From Kutzneria chonburiensis (GTDB taxonomy: Bacteria; Actinomycetota; Actinomycetes; Mycobacteriales; Pseudonocardiaceae): DNA of 64,000 nt. This document shows, one piece after another, positions 1 to 8,240 of this stretch (positions within the stretch are counted from its first letter, which is position 1; each line of letters starts with the position of its first letter). The stretch lies in the NCBI RefSeq assembly GCF_028622115.1, contig NZ_CP097263.1, positions 6,572,001 through 6,636,000 of the forward strand. The letters run 5' to 3'. Under the pieces are notes generated by a model. It saw only the letters and a list, made by a program, of their open reading frames with translations. It did no database searches and was not told where the DNA came from. The position numbers were made by a program, and so were the translations under genes.

Positions 1-231
1 GAAGTCGTTGGCCGCCTCGGCCGCGTTGATCATGCCGATGGACGTCCAGTAGGCGGCGCTGGCCAGCGGCTCGACGTAGACCAGCACCAGGCGGGCCCGC
101 TCGCGGCGGGCCAGTCCGGCGGCCCATGCGGCCGCGTGCACGGCCGGCGGCGAGCCGTCGACGCCGACGACGATGCTGCCGACCCCGTCCTTGCCGATCT
201 CGAACCCCGGTACGGCAGCGTCTTCTGGCAC
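1..231 (-). CDS. Universal stress protein, N-terminal part (cut by window edge)
   Basis: Only the first 77 codons are present; the C-terminus lies left of the window. From a GTG at 229-231 the minus strand reads an N-terminal strand SIVVGVDGSPPAVHAAAWA followed by RARLVLVYVEP, which is the first strand-helix-strand of a UspA-fold protein. Family members are cytoplasmic, often ATP-binding stress proteins. The start lies 14 nt below the stop of the EACC1-like gene, so it is probably the third gene of a TetR - EACC1 - USP transcription unit. No ATG is available in this frame near the start. Confidence 0.72.
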   Translation of the reverse strand, partial: MPEDAAVPGFEIGKDGVGSIVVGVDGSPPAVHAAAWAAGLARRERARLVLVYVEPLASAAYWTSIGMINAAEAANDF

Positions 232-245
232 GTCAGCGATCGTAG

Positions 246-605
246 TCAGTCCCGCGGCTCGCGCCGGAAGAACGCCTCGATCACGGCCTTGTCCACCTCG
301 GCCGACGAGCCGGTGATGGTCAGCTTGTCCCCGCCGACCTCGATCTCGATCCTGCGCTCGGTGCCGCGCTTGACCCAGTCCCGCAGCGCCCGTCCGAGCT
401 GGATCAGCACCGGCGAGCTGCTCAGCGCCACGATGATCTCGCTGACGGTGGCCGGGTCGAGTCCCTTGCTGGCCGCGGGCGGCGGGCCGCCGGGCGCGAA
501 CTCGGCGCTGTCCACGTCCAGCTCCAGCAGCTCGGCCCGGAGCTGGCGGGCCTGCTGGTCGACGTCGTCGGGATCCCCGTGCAGCAGCAGCGAAACGGTG
601 GTCAC
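246..605 (-). CDS. EACC1-like small protein (effector-associated constant component)
   Basis: A 119-aa protein with no signal peptide. It begins with a strand (VSLLLHGDP), has a Gly/Pro-rich middle, then a helix VSEIIVALSSSPVLIQLGRALRDWVKR and a strand pair RRIEIEVGGDKLTITG, ending in a helix. This layout and the small-residue helix followed by WVKRG..IEIEV resemble the EACC1 family, described as the constant partner in NTP-dependent conflict systems of multicellular actinobacteria, where it sits beside proteases, caspases or other effectors. Here no effector or NTPase is adjacent: its ATG overlaps the TetR stop by 4 nt and a universal stress protein follows. The family assignment is by eye; a generic small actinobacterial protein is the alternative. 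Confidence 0.55.
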   Translation of the reverse strand: MTTVSLLLHGDPDDVDQQARQLRAELLELDVDSAEFAPGGPPPAASKGLDPATVSEIIVALSSSPVLIQLGRALRDWVKRGTERRIEIEVGGDKLTITGSSAEVDKAVIEAFFRREPRD

Positions 606-1237
606 CGGTCGGAGATTACACCGTCCACAATGGACTCAAGGCCGGCCCGGACGATCCGGTGGTAGGCCACCAGCTGCCCGATCAGCTCGTCCACGTCCTC
701 ACGGCCGTCGAACAGCCAGTCCGTGATCAGCTCGAACAGTGCGCCGACCGTGGCCAGCGCGATCGGCCGAATGTCGCCGGAACCGTGCACCACACCGTGC
801 TGACGCCACACCGCTTCGACGAAACCGGCGGCCCAGCGCCGGTTCTCGCGCCGGCGTCGCTCGACGGTCGGCGACACACCGGCCGACTGCCCGAACACCA
901 CCCGTGGCACCTGCGGATCGGCGACCAGGGTGCGGGCGAACGTCTCGATCAGGTCGTCGATGCTGCCGCCGGCCTCGGCCAGCGCCGCCTGCATCCGGGT
1001 CGCCAGGTCGTCGGCGAGCTGCTCGAACAACGCCAGGTAGCAGGCTTCCTTGCTGTCGAACAGCTCGTAGAAGCTCTTGGTGCCGACGTAGGCCGTCTGG
1101 CAGATCTCCTCGATCGGCACCGCGGCGAAACCCTTGCGCCCGAACAGGGTCAGCGCTGCCGCCAACAGGTCGGCGCGGCGCTGCGCCCGGCGCTGCTCGG
1201 CGTCGAGTCCCCGGACCGTGCGGCCGCTGCGCGTCAT
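602..1237 (-). CDS. TetR/AcrR-family transcriptional regulator
   Basis: A 211-aa cytoplasmic repressor-type protein. Residues 15-65 form the TetR HTH (RRADLLAAALTLFGRKGF, then IEEICQTAYVGTKSFYELF); the rest is the helical ligand-binding and dimerisation domain. It is transcribed away from the secreted lipase at 1345, and the gap between them holds two palindromes that are good operator candidates. Its stop overlaps the start of the EACC1-like gene by 4 nt, so it very likely heads and autoregulates that operon. The ligand cannot be inferred. Confidence 0.9.
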   Translation of the reverse strand: MTRSGRTVRGLDAEQRRAQRRADLLAAALTLFGRKGFAAVPIEEICQTAYVGTKSFYELFDSKEACYLALFEQLADDLATRMQAALAEAGGSIDDLIETFARTLVADPQVPRVVFGQSAGVSPTVERRRRENRRWAAGFVEAVWRQHGVVHGSGDIRPIALATVGALFELITDWLFDGREDVDELIGQLVAYHRIVRAGLESIVDGVISDR

Positions 1238-1251
1238 GCGGCGATGCTACG

Positions 1252-1288
1252 GAACCGGTTCTGAAAAATCTGCCTTGTTCGAAACAAG
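1252..1288. promoter_or_regulatory. Putative TetR operator pair between divergent genes
   Basis: The gap between the TetR gene and the lipase contains the perfect palindrome GAACCGGTTC (1252-1261) and, 12 nt further, CTTGTTCGAAACAAG (1274-1288), which has 6-bp arms around a 3-nt centre. TetR proteins usually bind such sites between themselves and a divergent gene. The proteins that bind here are inferred from position only. Confidence 0.5.
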
Positions 1289-1344
1289 TTGGCGTGTTGT
1301 ACTCGACGTGAGCCAGGTCACTGACGCCCTGCCCCGGAGGTTCC

Positions 1345-2178
1345 ATGCGCAAGCTCCTGATCCCCCTGCTGGCCGCGTTCGGGCTACTAGCCGGCACGGC
1401 AACCGCCACCGCGGCGCCGACATCCGGCGTGAACGACTACTCGTGCGCGCCCAGCGCGCAGCACCCGGAGCCGGTCGTGCTGGTGCACGGACTCGGCGCC
1501 AACGGGCCGCTCAACTTCGCCACCCTCGCGCCGACGCTGGCTTCCCACGGCTACTGCGTCTTCTACCTGACCTACGGCACCGGGATCCTCGGCCCGACGG
1601 TCGGCGGCCTGCGCCCGATGGAGGACAGCGCGGCACAACTCAGTGCCTTCGTCGACGAGGTGCTGGCCGCGACCGGCGCAGCCAAGGCCGACGTCGTCGG
1701 CCACTCCGAGGGCAGCACCGTGCCCGCGTACTACCTGAAGTTCCTGGGCGGCGCGGCCAAGGTCGCGCACTTCGTCGGCTTCGGCGCCAACTACGCCGGC
1801 ACATCGCTGGACGGCCTGGCCACGCTGGCCAACCTGCTGCACCTCGGCCCGGTGCTGACCGGTGTCGGCTGCGCCGCCTGCACGGAGTACCTGCCCGGTT
1901 CCGCCTTCCTGACCAAGCTCAACGCCGGCGGCGTTGCCGTTCCCGGGCCGACGTACACCAACATCGTCTCGAAGTACGACACCGTGGTCACGCCGTACAC
2001 CAGCGGCGTGTTCACCGCGCCCAATGCCACCAACATCGTGCTCCAGGACCACTGCTCGGCCGACTTCACCGGGCACCTCGGCCAGGCGATCGATCCCAAC
2101 GTTGCGTCGTTCGTGCTCAACGCCCTTGATCCGAGCAGCGCTGTGCAGTGCCAGCCGTTTTTTGACGCAGGGGCCTGA
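1345..2178 (+). CDS. Secreted lipase/esterase, alpha/beta-hydrolase fold
   Basis: A 277-aa exported hydrolase. Residues 1-24 are a Sec signal peptide (MRKLLIPLL...TATAA|PTS). VVLVHGLG (44-51) supplies the oxyanion HG, and VVGHSEGS places the nucleophile at Ser121. A later YDTVV and a FTGHLG segment are candidates for the acid and histidine. The pattern fits the actinobacterial class-2-like triacylglycerol lipases; four or more Cys residues (CAAC, HCS, QCQ) suggest disulfides outside the cell. A GGAGG lies about 6 nt before the ATG. It is divergent from the TetR gene and may be its target. Confidence 0.85.
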   Translation: MRKLLIPLLAAFGLLAGTATATAAPTSGVNDYSCAPSAQHPEPVVLVHGLGANGPLNFATLAPTLASHGYCVFYLTYGTGILGPTVGGLRPMEDSAAQLSAFVDEVLAATGAAKADVVGHSEGSTVPAYYLKFLGGAAKVAHFVGFGANYAGTSLDGLATLANLLHLGPVLTGVGCAACTEYLPGSAFLTKLNAGGVAVPGPTYTNIVSKYDTVVTPYTSGVFTAPNATNIVLQDHCSADFTGHLGQAIDPNVASFVLNALDPSSAVQCQPFFDAGA

Positions 2179-2233
2179 ATTTCGCGCTTGACCCTTCCGC
2201 ACCCCGGGCGGGGCAGTCTATGGTCACCACGCT

Positions 2234-2247
2234 TGAGAGCGCTCTCA
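2234..2247. promoter_or_regulatory. LacI-family operator-like palindrome (CebR-type)
   Basis: TGAGAGCGCTCTCA is a perfect 14-bp palindrome, 50 nt before the start of the secreted glucan-type protein. It differs only at symmetric positions from the CebR/CelR box TGGGAGCGCTCCCA that represses cellulase and beta-glucosidase genes in actinobacteria. Control by a sugar-responsive LacI-family repressor encoded elsewhere is inferred. Confidence 0.65.
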
Positions 2248-2296
2248 CAACGTCGTGTCCGGCAGCCCCTGCCCCTGCTCGGAGGTGCTCAACTCC

Positions 2297-4588
2297 ATGA
2301 AGAGACTGTTAGTAGCCTTAATCGGTGCAGTTGCCCTGACCACGGCGTCTACCCTGCCCGCCGCCGCGGCTGACGACTACACCCAGTCCGTCACGCAGAC
2401 CAGCACCAGCCAGGCCCGCATCGACTTCACGCCGACAACGGCCTCGCTGTACGTGGACGTGCACTACACCGGCGTTCCCGGCCTCGGCCAGCAGAACGTC
2501 CGCATGACCAACAACGCCGGCACCTGGCAGTGGACCGTCAACGGCCTGGCCACCGGCAACGTGCTCGACTACTGGTTCACCTACGAGAAGAGCGGGCCGC
2601 AGTACGACACCCCGCACTTCAGCTACACCCAGGGCGGCAGCACCACGCCGACCGCCGCCGCGCCGACCTTCAGTCCGCCCGGCGGCAACTACACCACCGC
2701 CCAGACGGTGACCATCTCCACCACCACCGCCGGCGCAACCATTCGGTACACAGTGGACGGTTCGACGCCGACCACCGGCTCGCCGCAGTACACCGGACCG
2801 ATCTCGGTGCCGTCCAGCCGGACCGTGAACGCCATCGCCGTCGCGTCCGGCATGGCCAACTCCCCGGTGGCCAGCGCCGTCTACACCATCGGCACCACGT
2901 CGACGAGCTGCCCGACCCAGTCGGACACGCCCAACTTCGGGCCGAACGTGCACGTGTTCGACCCGAGCATGTCGGCGGCCACCATCCAGGCCCAGCTCGA
3001 CGCCGACTTCAACGCGCAGAAGGACACCCTGACCGCGCAGTTCGCCGAGCGGCGGGTGGCCGAGCTGTTCAAGCCCGGCACGTACGGCGTGAACGACAAC
3101 GTCGGCTTCTACACCTCGGTCGCCGGCCTCGGCCAGAACCCCGATGACGTCACCATCAACGGGCACGTCACGGTCGACGCCTTCAACGCGTCCGACGCCG
3201 GCAACGCCACCCAGAACTTCTGGCGCTCGGCCGAGAACATGGCCGTCAACGCCACCGGCGGCGACCGCTGGGCCGTGGCGCAGGCCGCGCCGTTCCGCCG
3301 GATGGACATCCGCGGCGACCTCCAGCTGTACCCGGCCAGCTACGGCTGGGCCAGCGGCGGCTACGTGGCCGACACCAAGGTGTCCGGTCAGACCGCGTCC
3401 ATCTCCCAGCAGCAGTGGTACACCCGGGACTCGAACTTCGGCAGCTGGTCCGGCGGCGTGTGGAACATGGTGTTCTCCGGCGTGAACGGCGCGCCCGCCA
3501 CCACCTTCCCGACCCCGCCGGAGACGACCCTGGCCACCACCCCGGTGTCGCGGGACGTGCCGTACCTGTACGTCGACGGCACCGGCAAGTACCGGGTGTT
3601 CCTGCCTTCCTTGCGTACCAACGCCTCCGGCCCGAGTTGGGCCAGCGGCAGCACGCCGGGCAGCTCGGTGCCGATGAGCCAGTTCTACGTGGTCAAGGCG
3701 GGCGACACCGCGTCGACCATCAACGCGGCGCTGAGCTCCGGCTGCAACCTGTTCTTCACGCCGGGCGTCTACCACCTCAACCAGACCCTCAACGTCACCA
3801 AGGCCAACACCACGATCCTGGGCATCGGCTACCCGACCCTGGTGCCGGACAACGGGGTCAACGCCATGCAGGTGTCCGATGTGGATGGTGTGCGGCTCAA
3901 GGGCCTGCTGTTCGACGCGGGCACGACCAACTCGGCCGCGCTGCTGACGGTCGGCCAGTCCGGGTCGTCGGCCAGCCACGCCGGCAACCCCACCTCCATC
4001 CAGGACGTGTTCTTCCGGATCGGCGGCGAGATCGCCGGCAAGGCCACCGCGTCGCTGATCGTCAACAGCAGCAACACGATCATCGACCACATCTGGGCCT
4101 GGCGGGCCGACCACGGCAACGGCGGCACCGTCGGCTGGGGCACCAACACCGCCGACAACGGCGTGATCGTCAACGGCAACAACGTGTTGGCCACCGGGCT
4201 TTTCGTCGAGCACTACCAGAAGTACGAGGTGACCTGGAACGGCCAGGGCGGCCGGACCATCTTCTTCCAGAACGAGATGCCCTACGACGTCCCCAACCAG
4301 GCGGCGTGGATCGCGCCCAACGGCGTCAACGGCTATGCCGCGTACAAGGTCGGCGCCAACGTCACCTCGCACGAGGCGTGGGGCCTCGGCAGCTACAACT
4401 ACTTCAACGTCAACCCGTCGGTGAACGCCTACCACGCCTTCGAAGTCCCCAACAATTCCAACGTCCGGTTCCACAGCCTGCTGACGGTTTCCCTGAACTA
4501 CCAGGGCACCATCACGCACGTCATCAACGACACCGGCGCGGTCACGCCTTCTGGCACCACGCCGAGCAACGTCGTCAGTTACCCGTGA
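2297..4588 (+). CDS. Secreted multidomain beta-helix protein with CBM56-like and CHB_HEX_C-like domains
   Basis: A 763-aa extracellular protein, probably acting on polysaccharide. Order: signal peptide (1-24, ending AAA|DD); an N-terminal module to about 117 that resembles CBM56, a beta-1,3-glucan-binding family (VDVHYTGVPGLGQQNVRM, WQWTVNGL); a chitobiase C-terminal-like Ig module at about 125-205 (IRYTVDGSTPTTGSPQY); then a long pectin-lyase-like right-handed beta-helix (FFTPGVYHLNQTLNVTKANT, HIWAWRADHGN, VEHYQKYEVTWNG) with GH55-like layout. Homologues are often labelled adenylyl cyclase or coagulation factor 5/8 protein, which the sequence does not support. The ATG at 2297 follows GGAGGT by 9 nt and starts the signal peptide; the 14 codons upstream in frame are not part of it. 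Catalytic residues were not identified. Confidence 0.75.
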   Translation: MKRLLVALIGAVALTTASTLPAAAADDYTQSVTQTSTSQARIDFTPTTASLYVDVHYTGVPGLGQQNVRMTNNAGTWQWTVNGLATGNVLDYWFTYEKSGPQYDTPHFSYTQGGSTTPTAAAPTFSPPGGNYTTAQTVTISTTTAGATIRYTVDGSTPTTGSPQYTGPISVPSSRTVNAIAVASGMANSPVASAVYTIGTTSTSCPTQSDTPNFGPNVHVFDPSMSAATIQAQLDADFNAQKDTLTAQFAERRVAELFKPGTYGVNDNVGFYTSVAGLGQNPDDVTINGHVTVDAFNASDAGNATQNFWRSAENMAVNATGGDRWAVAQAAPFRRMDIRGDLQLYPASYGWASGGYVADTKVSGQTASISQQQWYTRDSNFGSWSGGVWNMVFSGVNGAPATTFPTPPETTLATTPVSRDVPYLYVDGTGKYRVFLPSLRTNASGPSWASGSTPGSSVPMSQFYVVKAGDTASTINAALSSGCNLFFTPGVYHLNQTLNVTKANTTILGIGYPTLVPDNGVNAMQVSDVDGVRLKGLLFDAGTTNSAALLTVGQSGSSASHAGNPTSIQDVFFRIGGEIAGKATASLIVNSSNTIIDHIWAWRADHGNGGTVGWGTNTADNGVIVNGNNVLATGLFVEHYQKYEVTWNGQGGRTIFFQNEMPYDVPNQAAWIAPNGVNGYAAYKVGANVTSHEAWGLGSYNYFNVNPSVNAYHAFEVPNNSNVRFHSLLTVSLNYQGTITHVINDTGAVTPSGTTPSNVVSYP

Positions 4589-4593
4589 GGTAG

Positions 4594-4625
4594 CGCGGCC
4601 GGCCCGTTTCGGCGGGCCGGCCGCG
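4594..4625 (+). terminator. Hairpin after the beta-helix gene
   Basis: A 13-bp perfect stem (CGCGGCCGGCCCG and its complement) closes a 6-nt loop 6 nt after the stop codon. No clear T-run follows, as is common in high-GC actinobacteria. Confidence 0.7.
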
Positions 4626-4684
4626 TGATCACGGTTGTGCATCTCCAACCCCGTGACCGGTGGACGGCGTGTTGTGATCCGGCC

Positions 4685-5794
4685 ATGCGCGGGATGGTGC
4701 ACGGGGCGACGGCCGGGGCGGCCGTCGCCTTCGTCGCGTCGTGGTTCCTGCCGTGGATGGCCGGCGCGGCAGCGTTTCCCTTGCTCGGCCACGCTTTCCA
4801 CATGTGGTACTGGTTCACCTTCGACGGCCCTGGTTTGGGTGCCGGGCTGGAGATCGTCCTTCTCGGGCTGCTCGGCTTGGTGGCGATCGCGAGCGCGTTC
4901 CTGGCCGCGCCCCGCACCGCGGCCGTGACCGCGGTGTTGGGCGCTGCGGTGGGCGTGCATCTGATGTTGCGGGAGCATCCGGGTCTCGAATCCGGGCCCG
5001 GGCCGCTGGTCACGGCCGTCGCGCTGGCGGTGGTCGCGGTGGCACAGGCCTTGCGTGGCGAAGTCGGCCGGTGGTCGGCGATCGCCACCGCTGTGGTAAC
5101 CGCTTTGCTCGCTGTGGCAACGGGTTTCGGCGCTTCGGCCTACGCGGCGGCCCGTGATGTCGACGCCACCACCTCCAGCGAAACCGGCGCGGTGACTGTC
5201 GAGGCGCAGGACGGCGCGCTCAGCGGCGTGACGGCACGGGACAGCGCGACCAGGGCGGAACGCTGGCATTACCGGGCCCGCGGCTGGACGTTTCCGTCGG
5301 TCAAGCTCAGCGGCGACGGCAGCACCGTGTTCGTGGTCGCCCTGCGGGTGACCGAACGGGAGGCGGTGGCCTTCGACGCTCGCAGCGGAAAGCTGCGCTG
5401 GCAGCGGGCACTGTCCGAGGGCAGCTGGCCGGGGCCGCCGGAGGGCCCGGCATACGAGTTCTTCCCGGCCGGACCGGGGCTGGTGTTGGAAGCCGGCACC
5501 GACCACGTCCGATACTTCGACGCGGATGGCCGTGAGAGCACGATTCGGCTGGACGGGGGCTGCGGCTTCAGCGCCGCTGGCGGCGTGCGCACGCAGTACA
5601 TCGTTGAGCAGTGCCAGGGCCGGCTCCAGCTGTTTGCCGCGGGCCAGGATGGCAGGCATCTGTGGACCACGCCGGCGTTCGAGGCGCCGACCGGCGGGAT
5701 CCCCGTGGTGGAGGACAAGGGCGACACGGTTGTCGTCAGCACCGGCGGCGGCACCGACACCTTCGACGCCGCCACCGGGAAACCCCGCCGCTGA
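4685..5794 (+). CDS. Membrane protein with C-terminal PQQ-like beta-propeller
   Basis: A protein of about 369 aa. The first ~150 residues carry four hydrophobic segments (AAVAFVASWFLPWM, IVLLGLLGLVAIASAFLAA, AVTAVLGAAVGVHLML, AIATAVVTALLAVATGF). From about 175 it becomes soluble with repeated strand motifs typical of PQQ-like propellers (VFVVALRVTEREAVAFDARSGKLRWQRAL, TDTFDAATGKPRR at the end), probably outside the membrane. The start at 4685 is chosen because the 20 codons upstream look non-coding; neither start has a strong ribosome site. The stop directly abuts the stop of the convergent WYL regulator. No function is known; ligand sensing or outer-face scaffolding are both possible. Confidence 0.68.
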   Translation: MRGMVHGATAGAAVAFVASWFLPWMAGAAAFPLLGHAFHMWYWFTFDGPGLGAGLEIVLLGLLGLVAIASAFLAAPRTAAVTAVLGAAVGVHLMLREHPGLESGPGPLVTAVALAVVAVAQALRGEVGRWSAIATAVVTALLAVATGFGASAYAAARDVDATTSSETGAVTVEAQDGALSGVTARDSATRAERWHYRARGWTFPSVKLSGDGSTVFVVALRVTEREAVAFDARSGKLRWQRALSEGSWPGPPEGPAYEFFPAGPGLVLEAGTDHVRYFDADGRESTIRLDGGCGFSAAGGVRTQYIVEQCQGRLQLFAAGQDGRHLWTTPAFEAPTGGIPVVEDKGDTVVVSTGGGTDTFDAATGKPRR

Positions 5795-6742
5795 TCAGTC
5801 TTCGGCGTTGGCGGCGAGCCGGTTCGCCAGTGCTCGCACCAATTCTTTCAACGCGTCCGGCTGTTCGATGACGAACGGTCGGTCGAGTGCGGCCAGCCGC
5901 GGGGGTATCCAGTCGAGCTCCTGGGCCCGGATTCGGGCCCGTACCCAGGAATCCGCGTCCTCCAGCGTGGCGATCGAGGGCGGAAAGACGGCCCGGATCT
6001 GTTCCGGCGTCGCCTGAATCCGTACCGACACTTCGTGTCGGTACGGAGCCTCGGCAATCGCCGTCAGAACCTGTTGCGTGGGATCGAATCCCGTTGGCAC
6101 ATCAAAGGTTCCGGCGCTCATGCCGACGGTCGTGATCCGGTCGACGCGGAACGTGCGCACCTCGCCGCTGGCCGAGTCGAAGCCGGTCAGGTACCAGCGG
6201 CCGGAATGCGCCACGATCCCGTACGGATGGACGACGCGCCGGCTGTCGCCGCCGTGTCCGGCGGTGTAGCCGAGATCAACCGGTCGGCGGTCCCGTGCCG
6301 CCTCGGCGACGGTCAGCAGGGTCGCGGCCTCGGTCGTGAGCGCCGACCGGGCCGGTGTCGTGAAGTCGGCGATCTCCAGCAGCGCATCGAGCCGACGGCC
6401 GAGGGCGTCGGGCAGCACCCGACGGACTTTGGCGATCGCGCTCTCGGCGGCGGTGCTGATCACCCCGGCGCGGCGACCGGCGACCAGACCGAGCAGGACG
6501 GCCAAGGCCTCCTCGTCGGTGAGCATCAGCGGCGGCATCCGGTAGCCGGGGGCCAGGCGGTAGCCGCCGTAGCGGCCTCGGATCGCACGGACCGGGATGT
6601 CCAGGTCGTGCAGGTGGTCGACGTAGCGACGGACCGTGCGCTCGTCCACCTCGAGCCGGGCGGCCAGCTCGGCGACGGTCCTGGTGCCGCCGCTCTGCAG
6701 GATCTCCAGCAGGGCCAGTACGCGGGCGATGGGCCGGGCCAC
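5795..6742 (-). CDS. WYL-domain (YafY-type) transcriptional regulator
   Basis: A 315-aa DNA-binding protein. Residues 1-60 form an HTH_11 winged helix (RVLALLEILQSGGTRTVAELAARLEVDERTVRRYVDHL). The middle and C-terminus contain the WYL domain (RRVVHPYGIVAHSGRWYLTGFDSASGEVRTFRVDRI, with WYL at SGRWYL) and the WCX extension. WYL regulators bind nucleic acids or nucleotides, and stand-alone YafY types usually control the divergent neighbour. That neighbour here is a VOC protein, and an inverted repeat lies between them. The start is GTG preceded by GAGG. Confidence 0.9.
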   Translation of the reverse strand: MARPIARVLALLEILQSGGTRTVAELAARLEVDERTVRRYVDHLHDLDIPVRAIRGRYGGYRLAPGYRMPPLMLTDEEALAVLLGLVAGRRAGVISTAAESAIAKVRRVLPDALGRRLDALLEIADFTTPARSALTTEAATLLTVAEAARDRRPVDLGYTAGHGGDSRRVVHPYGIVAHSGRWYLTGFDSASGEVRTFRVDRITTVGMSAGTFDVPTGFDPTQQVLTAIAEAPYRHEVSVRIQATPEQIRAVFPPSIATLEDADSWVRARIRAQELDWIPPRLAALDRPFVIEQPDALKELVRALANRLAANAED

Positions 6743-6755
6743 CGAAAAATCCTCT

Positions 6756-6784
6756 CAATACCGGGCGGATTCTGTCCAGTATTG
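6756..6784. promoter_or_regulatory. Inverted repeat between the WYL regulator and VOC genes
   Basis: CAATAC (6756-6761) and GTATTG (6779-6784) face each other over 17 nt in the 81-nt divergent promoter region. This is a plausible operator, or overlapping -35/-10 elements, for regulation of the VOC gene by the WYL protein. Confidence 0.45.
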
Positions 6785-6823
6785 CTCCTAGCGTGTCGGA
6801 CGACCCCTTGGGAAGGAACTGTC

Positions 6824-7231
6824 ATGCAGCTTGTGTCCGTTCGCGTCATCACCAACGACGTGGCCCGCCTGGCCGAGTTCTACGAGCAGGTGACCGGCCG
6901 TCAAGCCCGCCGGCCGGCGCCGCAGTTCGCCGAGCTCGTGGGCCCGTCCTGCACGCTGGCCATCGGCAGCGCCGAGACGATGGCGCTGTTCAGCGCCGGC
7001 GCGGCCGTGCCCGAGTCGAACCGCACCGCGATCATCGAGTTCCTGGTCGATGACGTCGACCAGGAGTACGAGCGGTTGGCCGACATCGCTGCCGAGATCG
7101 TGCAGAAGCCGACCACGATGCCGTGGGGCAACCGGTCGCTGCTGTTCCGCGACCCCGACGGCAACCTGGTCAACCTCTTCACCCCGGTCACCGACGAGGC
7201 CCGCCGCCGGGTCACGCCTACGGCTTCTTGA
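6824..7231 (+). CDS. VOC (glyoxalase/bleomycin-resistance fold) protein
   Basis: A 135-aa single-module VOC protein. It starts VSVRVITNDVARLAEFYEQVTG and ends LLFRDPDGNLVNLF, both hallmark strands of the family; the FRDPDGNLV motif carries the usual C-terminal metal-ligand region, and IIEFLVDDVD is the second beta-alpha unit. Such proteins are small-molecule dioxygenases, lyases or antibiotic-binding proteins. AAGGAA lies 7 nt before the ATG at 6824, so the long in-frame extension upstream is not used. Divergent from the WYL regulator, which probably controls it. Its 3' end overlaps the next, convergent gene by 14 nt. Confidence 0.88.
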   Translation: MQLVSVRVITNDVARLAEFYEQVTGRQARRPAPQFAELVGPSCTLAIGSAETMALFSAGAAVPESNRTAIIEFLVDDVDQEYERLADIAAEIVQKPTTMPWGNRSLLFRDPDGNLVNLFTPVTDEARRRVTPTAS

Positions 7232-8225
7232 GCCGATCAAGCACGGCCCGCACCTGCGACTGGGCGATCGCGGCAAGATCGTCCAGCTTGGCCGGGTCCT
7301 CGCCGTGCGCGCGGAGGACCGCGACCTGGACCTCCACCGACACGTTGCTGTCCTGCACCCTGACGATGTAGCTCCCGCCCGGGGACTGGGCCGTGCCGGC
7401 GATCCCGAGCCAGTAGTTTTGGGCGCCGAGCCCCGGGATCGTGCCTTTGGTCCACCCCGGCTGCACGGTGGCGTTCCACCGGTCGTATCCGGGCGACTCG
7501 CCGGCGGAGGTGAACTCGGCGCTGACACCGATGCCGGCCTGGTCGGTGGTGACGCCGTCGGTGGGCGATGTGCTGGTGTAGTTCAGCCGGCACGTCAGCG
7601 CGCCACCGTAATCGCCATCGGGCGGGAGTTCCTGGTGTACCGGCGCTGTTGGCTTGGTGGACCACTTGGTCAGCGGTGTGGGGTCGAGCAGATCGCAGGC
7701 GTTGGTGATCGCCGCCATCGAGTACTTGCCCGGCGGCGCGGAAGACTGCGGGGCGCCGGTCGTGGTCGGAACTTGGCTCGGTGCAGCCGGAATCGACGTG
7801 GGCACGGCCTGAGTGGATGAGCCGCCGCTCACGAGGAAGCCCACCGCCACTCCGACGACCAGCACCGTGACCAGCCCGATCGCGCCGACCACTATCGGCC
7901 CAGCCTTCGCGCCGCGGGGCGGAGCTGCGGGCGGCGGAAAGCCGGACCGGGGACCGTAGCCTGGCGCGTACCCAGATGTGGGCGCGCCGAAGGTGGGCGT
8001 GGTCGGGGCGGGACCGGCGGCTAGCGGAGCCGGGGCAGGCGAAACCTGACCGGCCGCAGCCGAACCGGGCTGCTCGACCGGGGTCGGGCCGACCGCCGGC
8101 GGAACTGGGGCAGGCCGAACCTCGCCGGCTGCGGCCTCGACCGAGCCGGGCCGATCGACCGGGGTCGGGCTCGCCGGCCCGGCGGCGGGGTCGGGCTGGT
8201 CGGCTTCACCCGGGAAATCAGTCAT
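7218..8225 (-). CDS. DUF3558-like membrane-anchored protein
   Basis: A 335-aa protein: a Pro/Ala-rich cytoplasmic head (about 1-110), one transmembrane helix (AGPIVVGAIGLVTVLVVGVAVGFLVSG, cut here into parts), a Ser/Thr/Pro linker and an external domain. That domain starts YSMAAITNACDLLDPTPLTKW and has paired cysteines (NACDLL, LTCRLNY), the pattern of actinobacterial DUF3558-type lipoproteins. It lies 15 nt after a paralogue with the same layout, so the two are likely co-transcribed. Function unknown. Confidence 0.72.
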   Translation of the reverse strand: MTDFPGEADQPDPAAGPASPTPVDRPGSVEAAAGEVRPAPVPPAVGPTPVEQPGSAAAGQVSPAPAPLAAGPAPTTPTFGAPTSGYAPGYGPRSGFPPPAAPPRGAKAGPIVVGAIGLVTVLVVGVAVGFLVSGGSSTQAVPTSIPAAPSQVPTTTGAPQSSAPPGKYSMAAITNACDLLDPTPLTKWSTKPTAPVHQELPPDGDYGGALTCRLNYTSTSPTDGVTTDQAGIGVSAEFTSAGESPGYDRWNATVQPGWTKGTIPGLGAQNYWLGIAGTAQSPGGSYIVRVQDSNVSVEVQVAVLRAHGEDPAKLDDLAAIAQSQVRAVLDRLKKP

Positions 8226-8240
8226 CGGTGCCCCATCCCC

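Noticed and set aside
2318-5659. A 1113-codon open frame on the minus strand
   Set aside because: It runs antisense to the secreted beta-helix protein and the propeller protein, has low-complexity translation and no domain. In high-GC DNA such long antisense frames are common.
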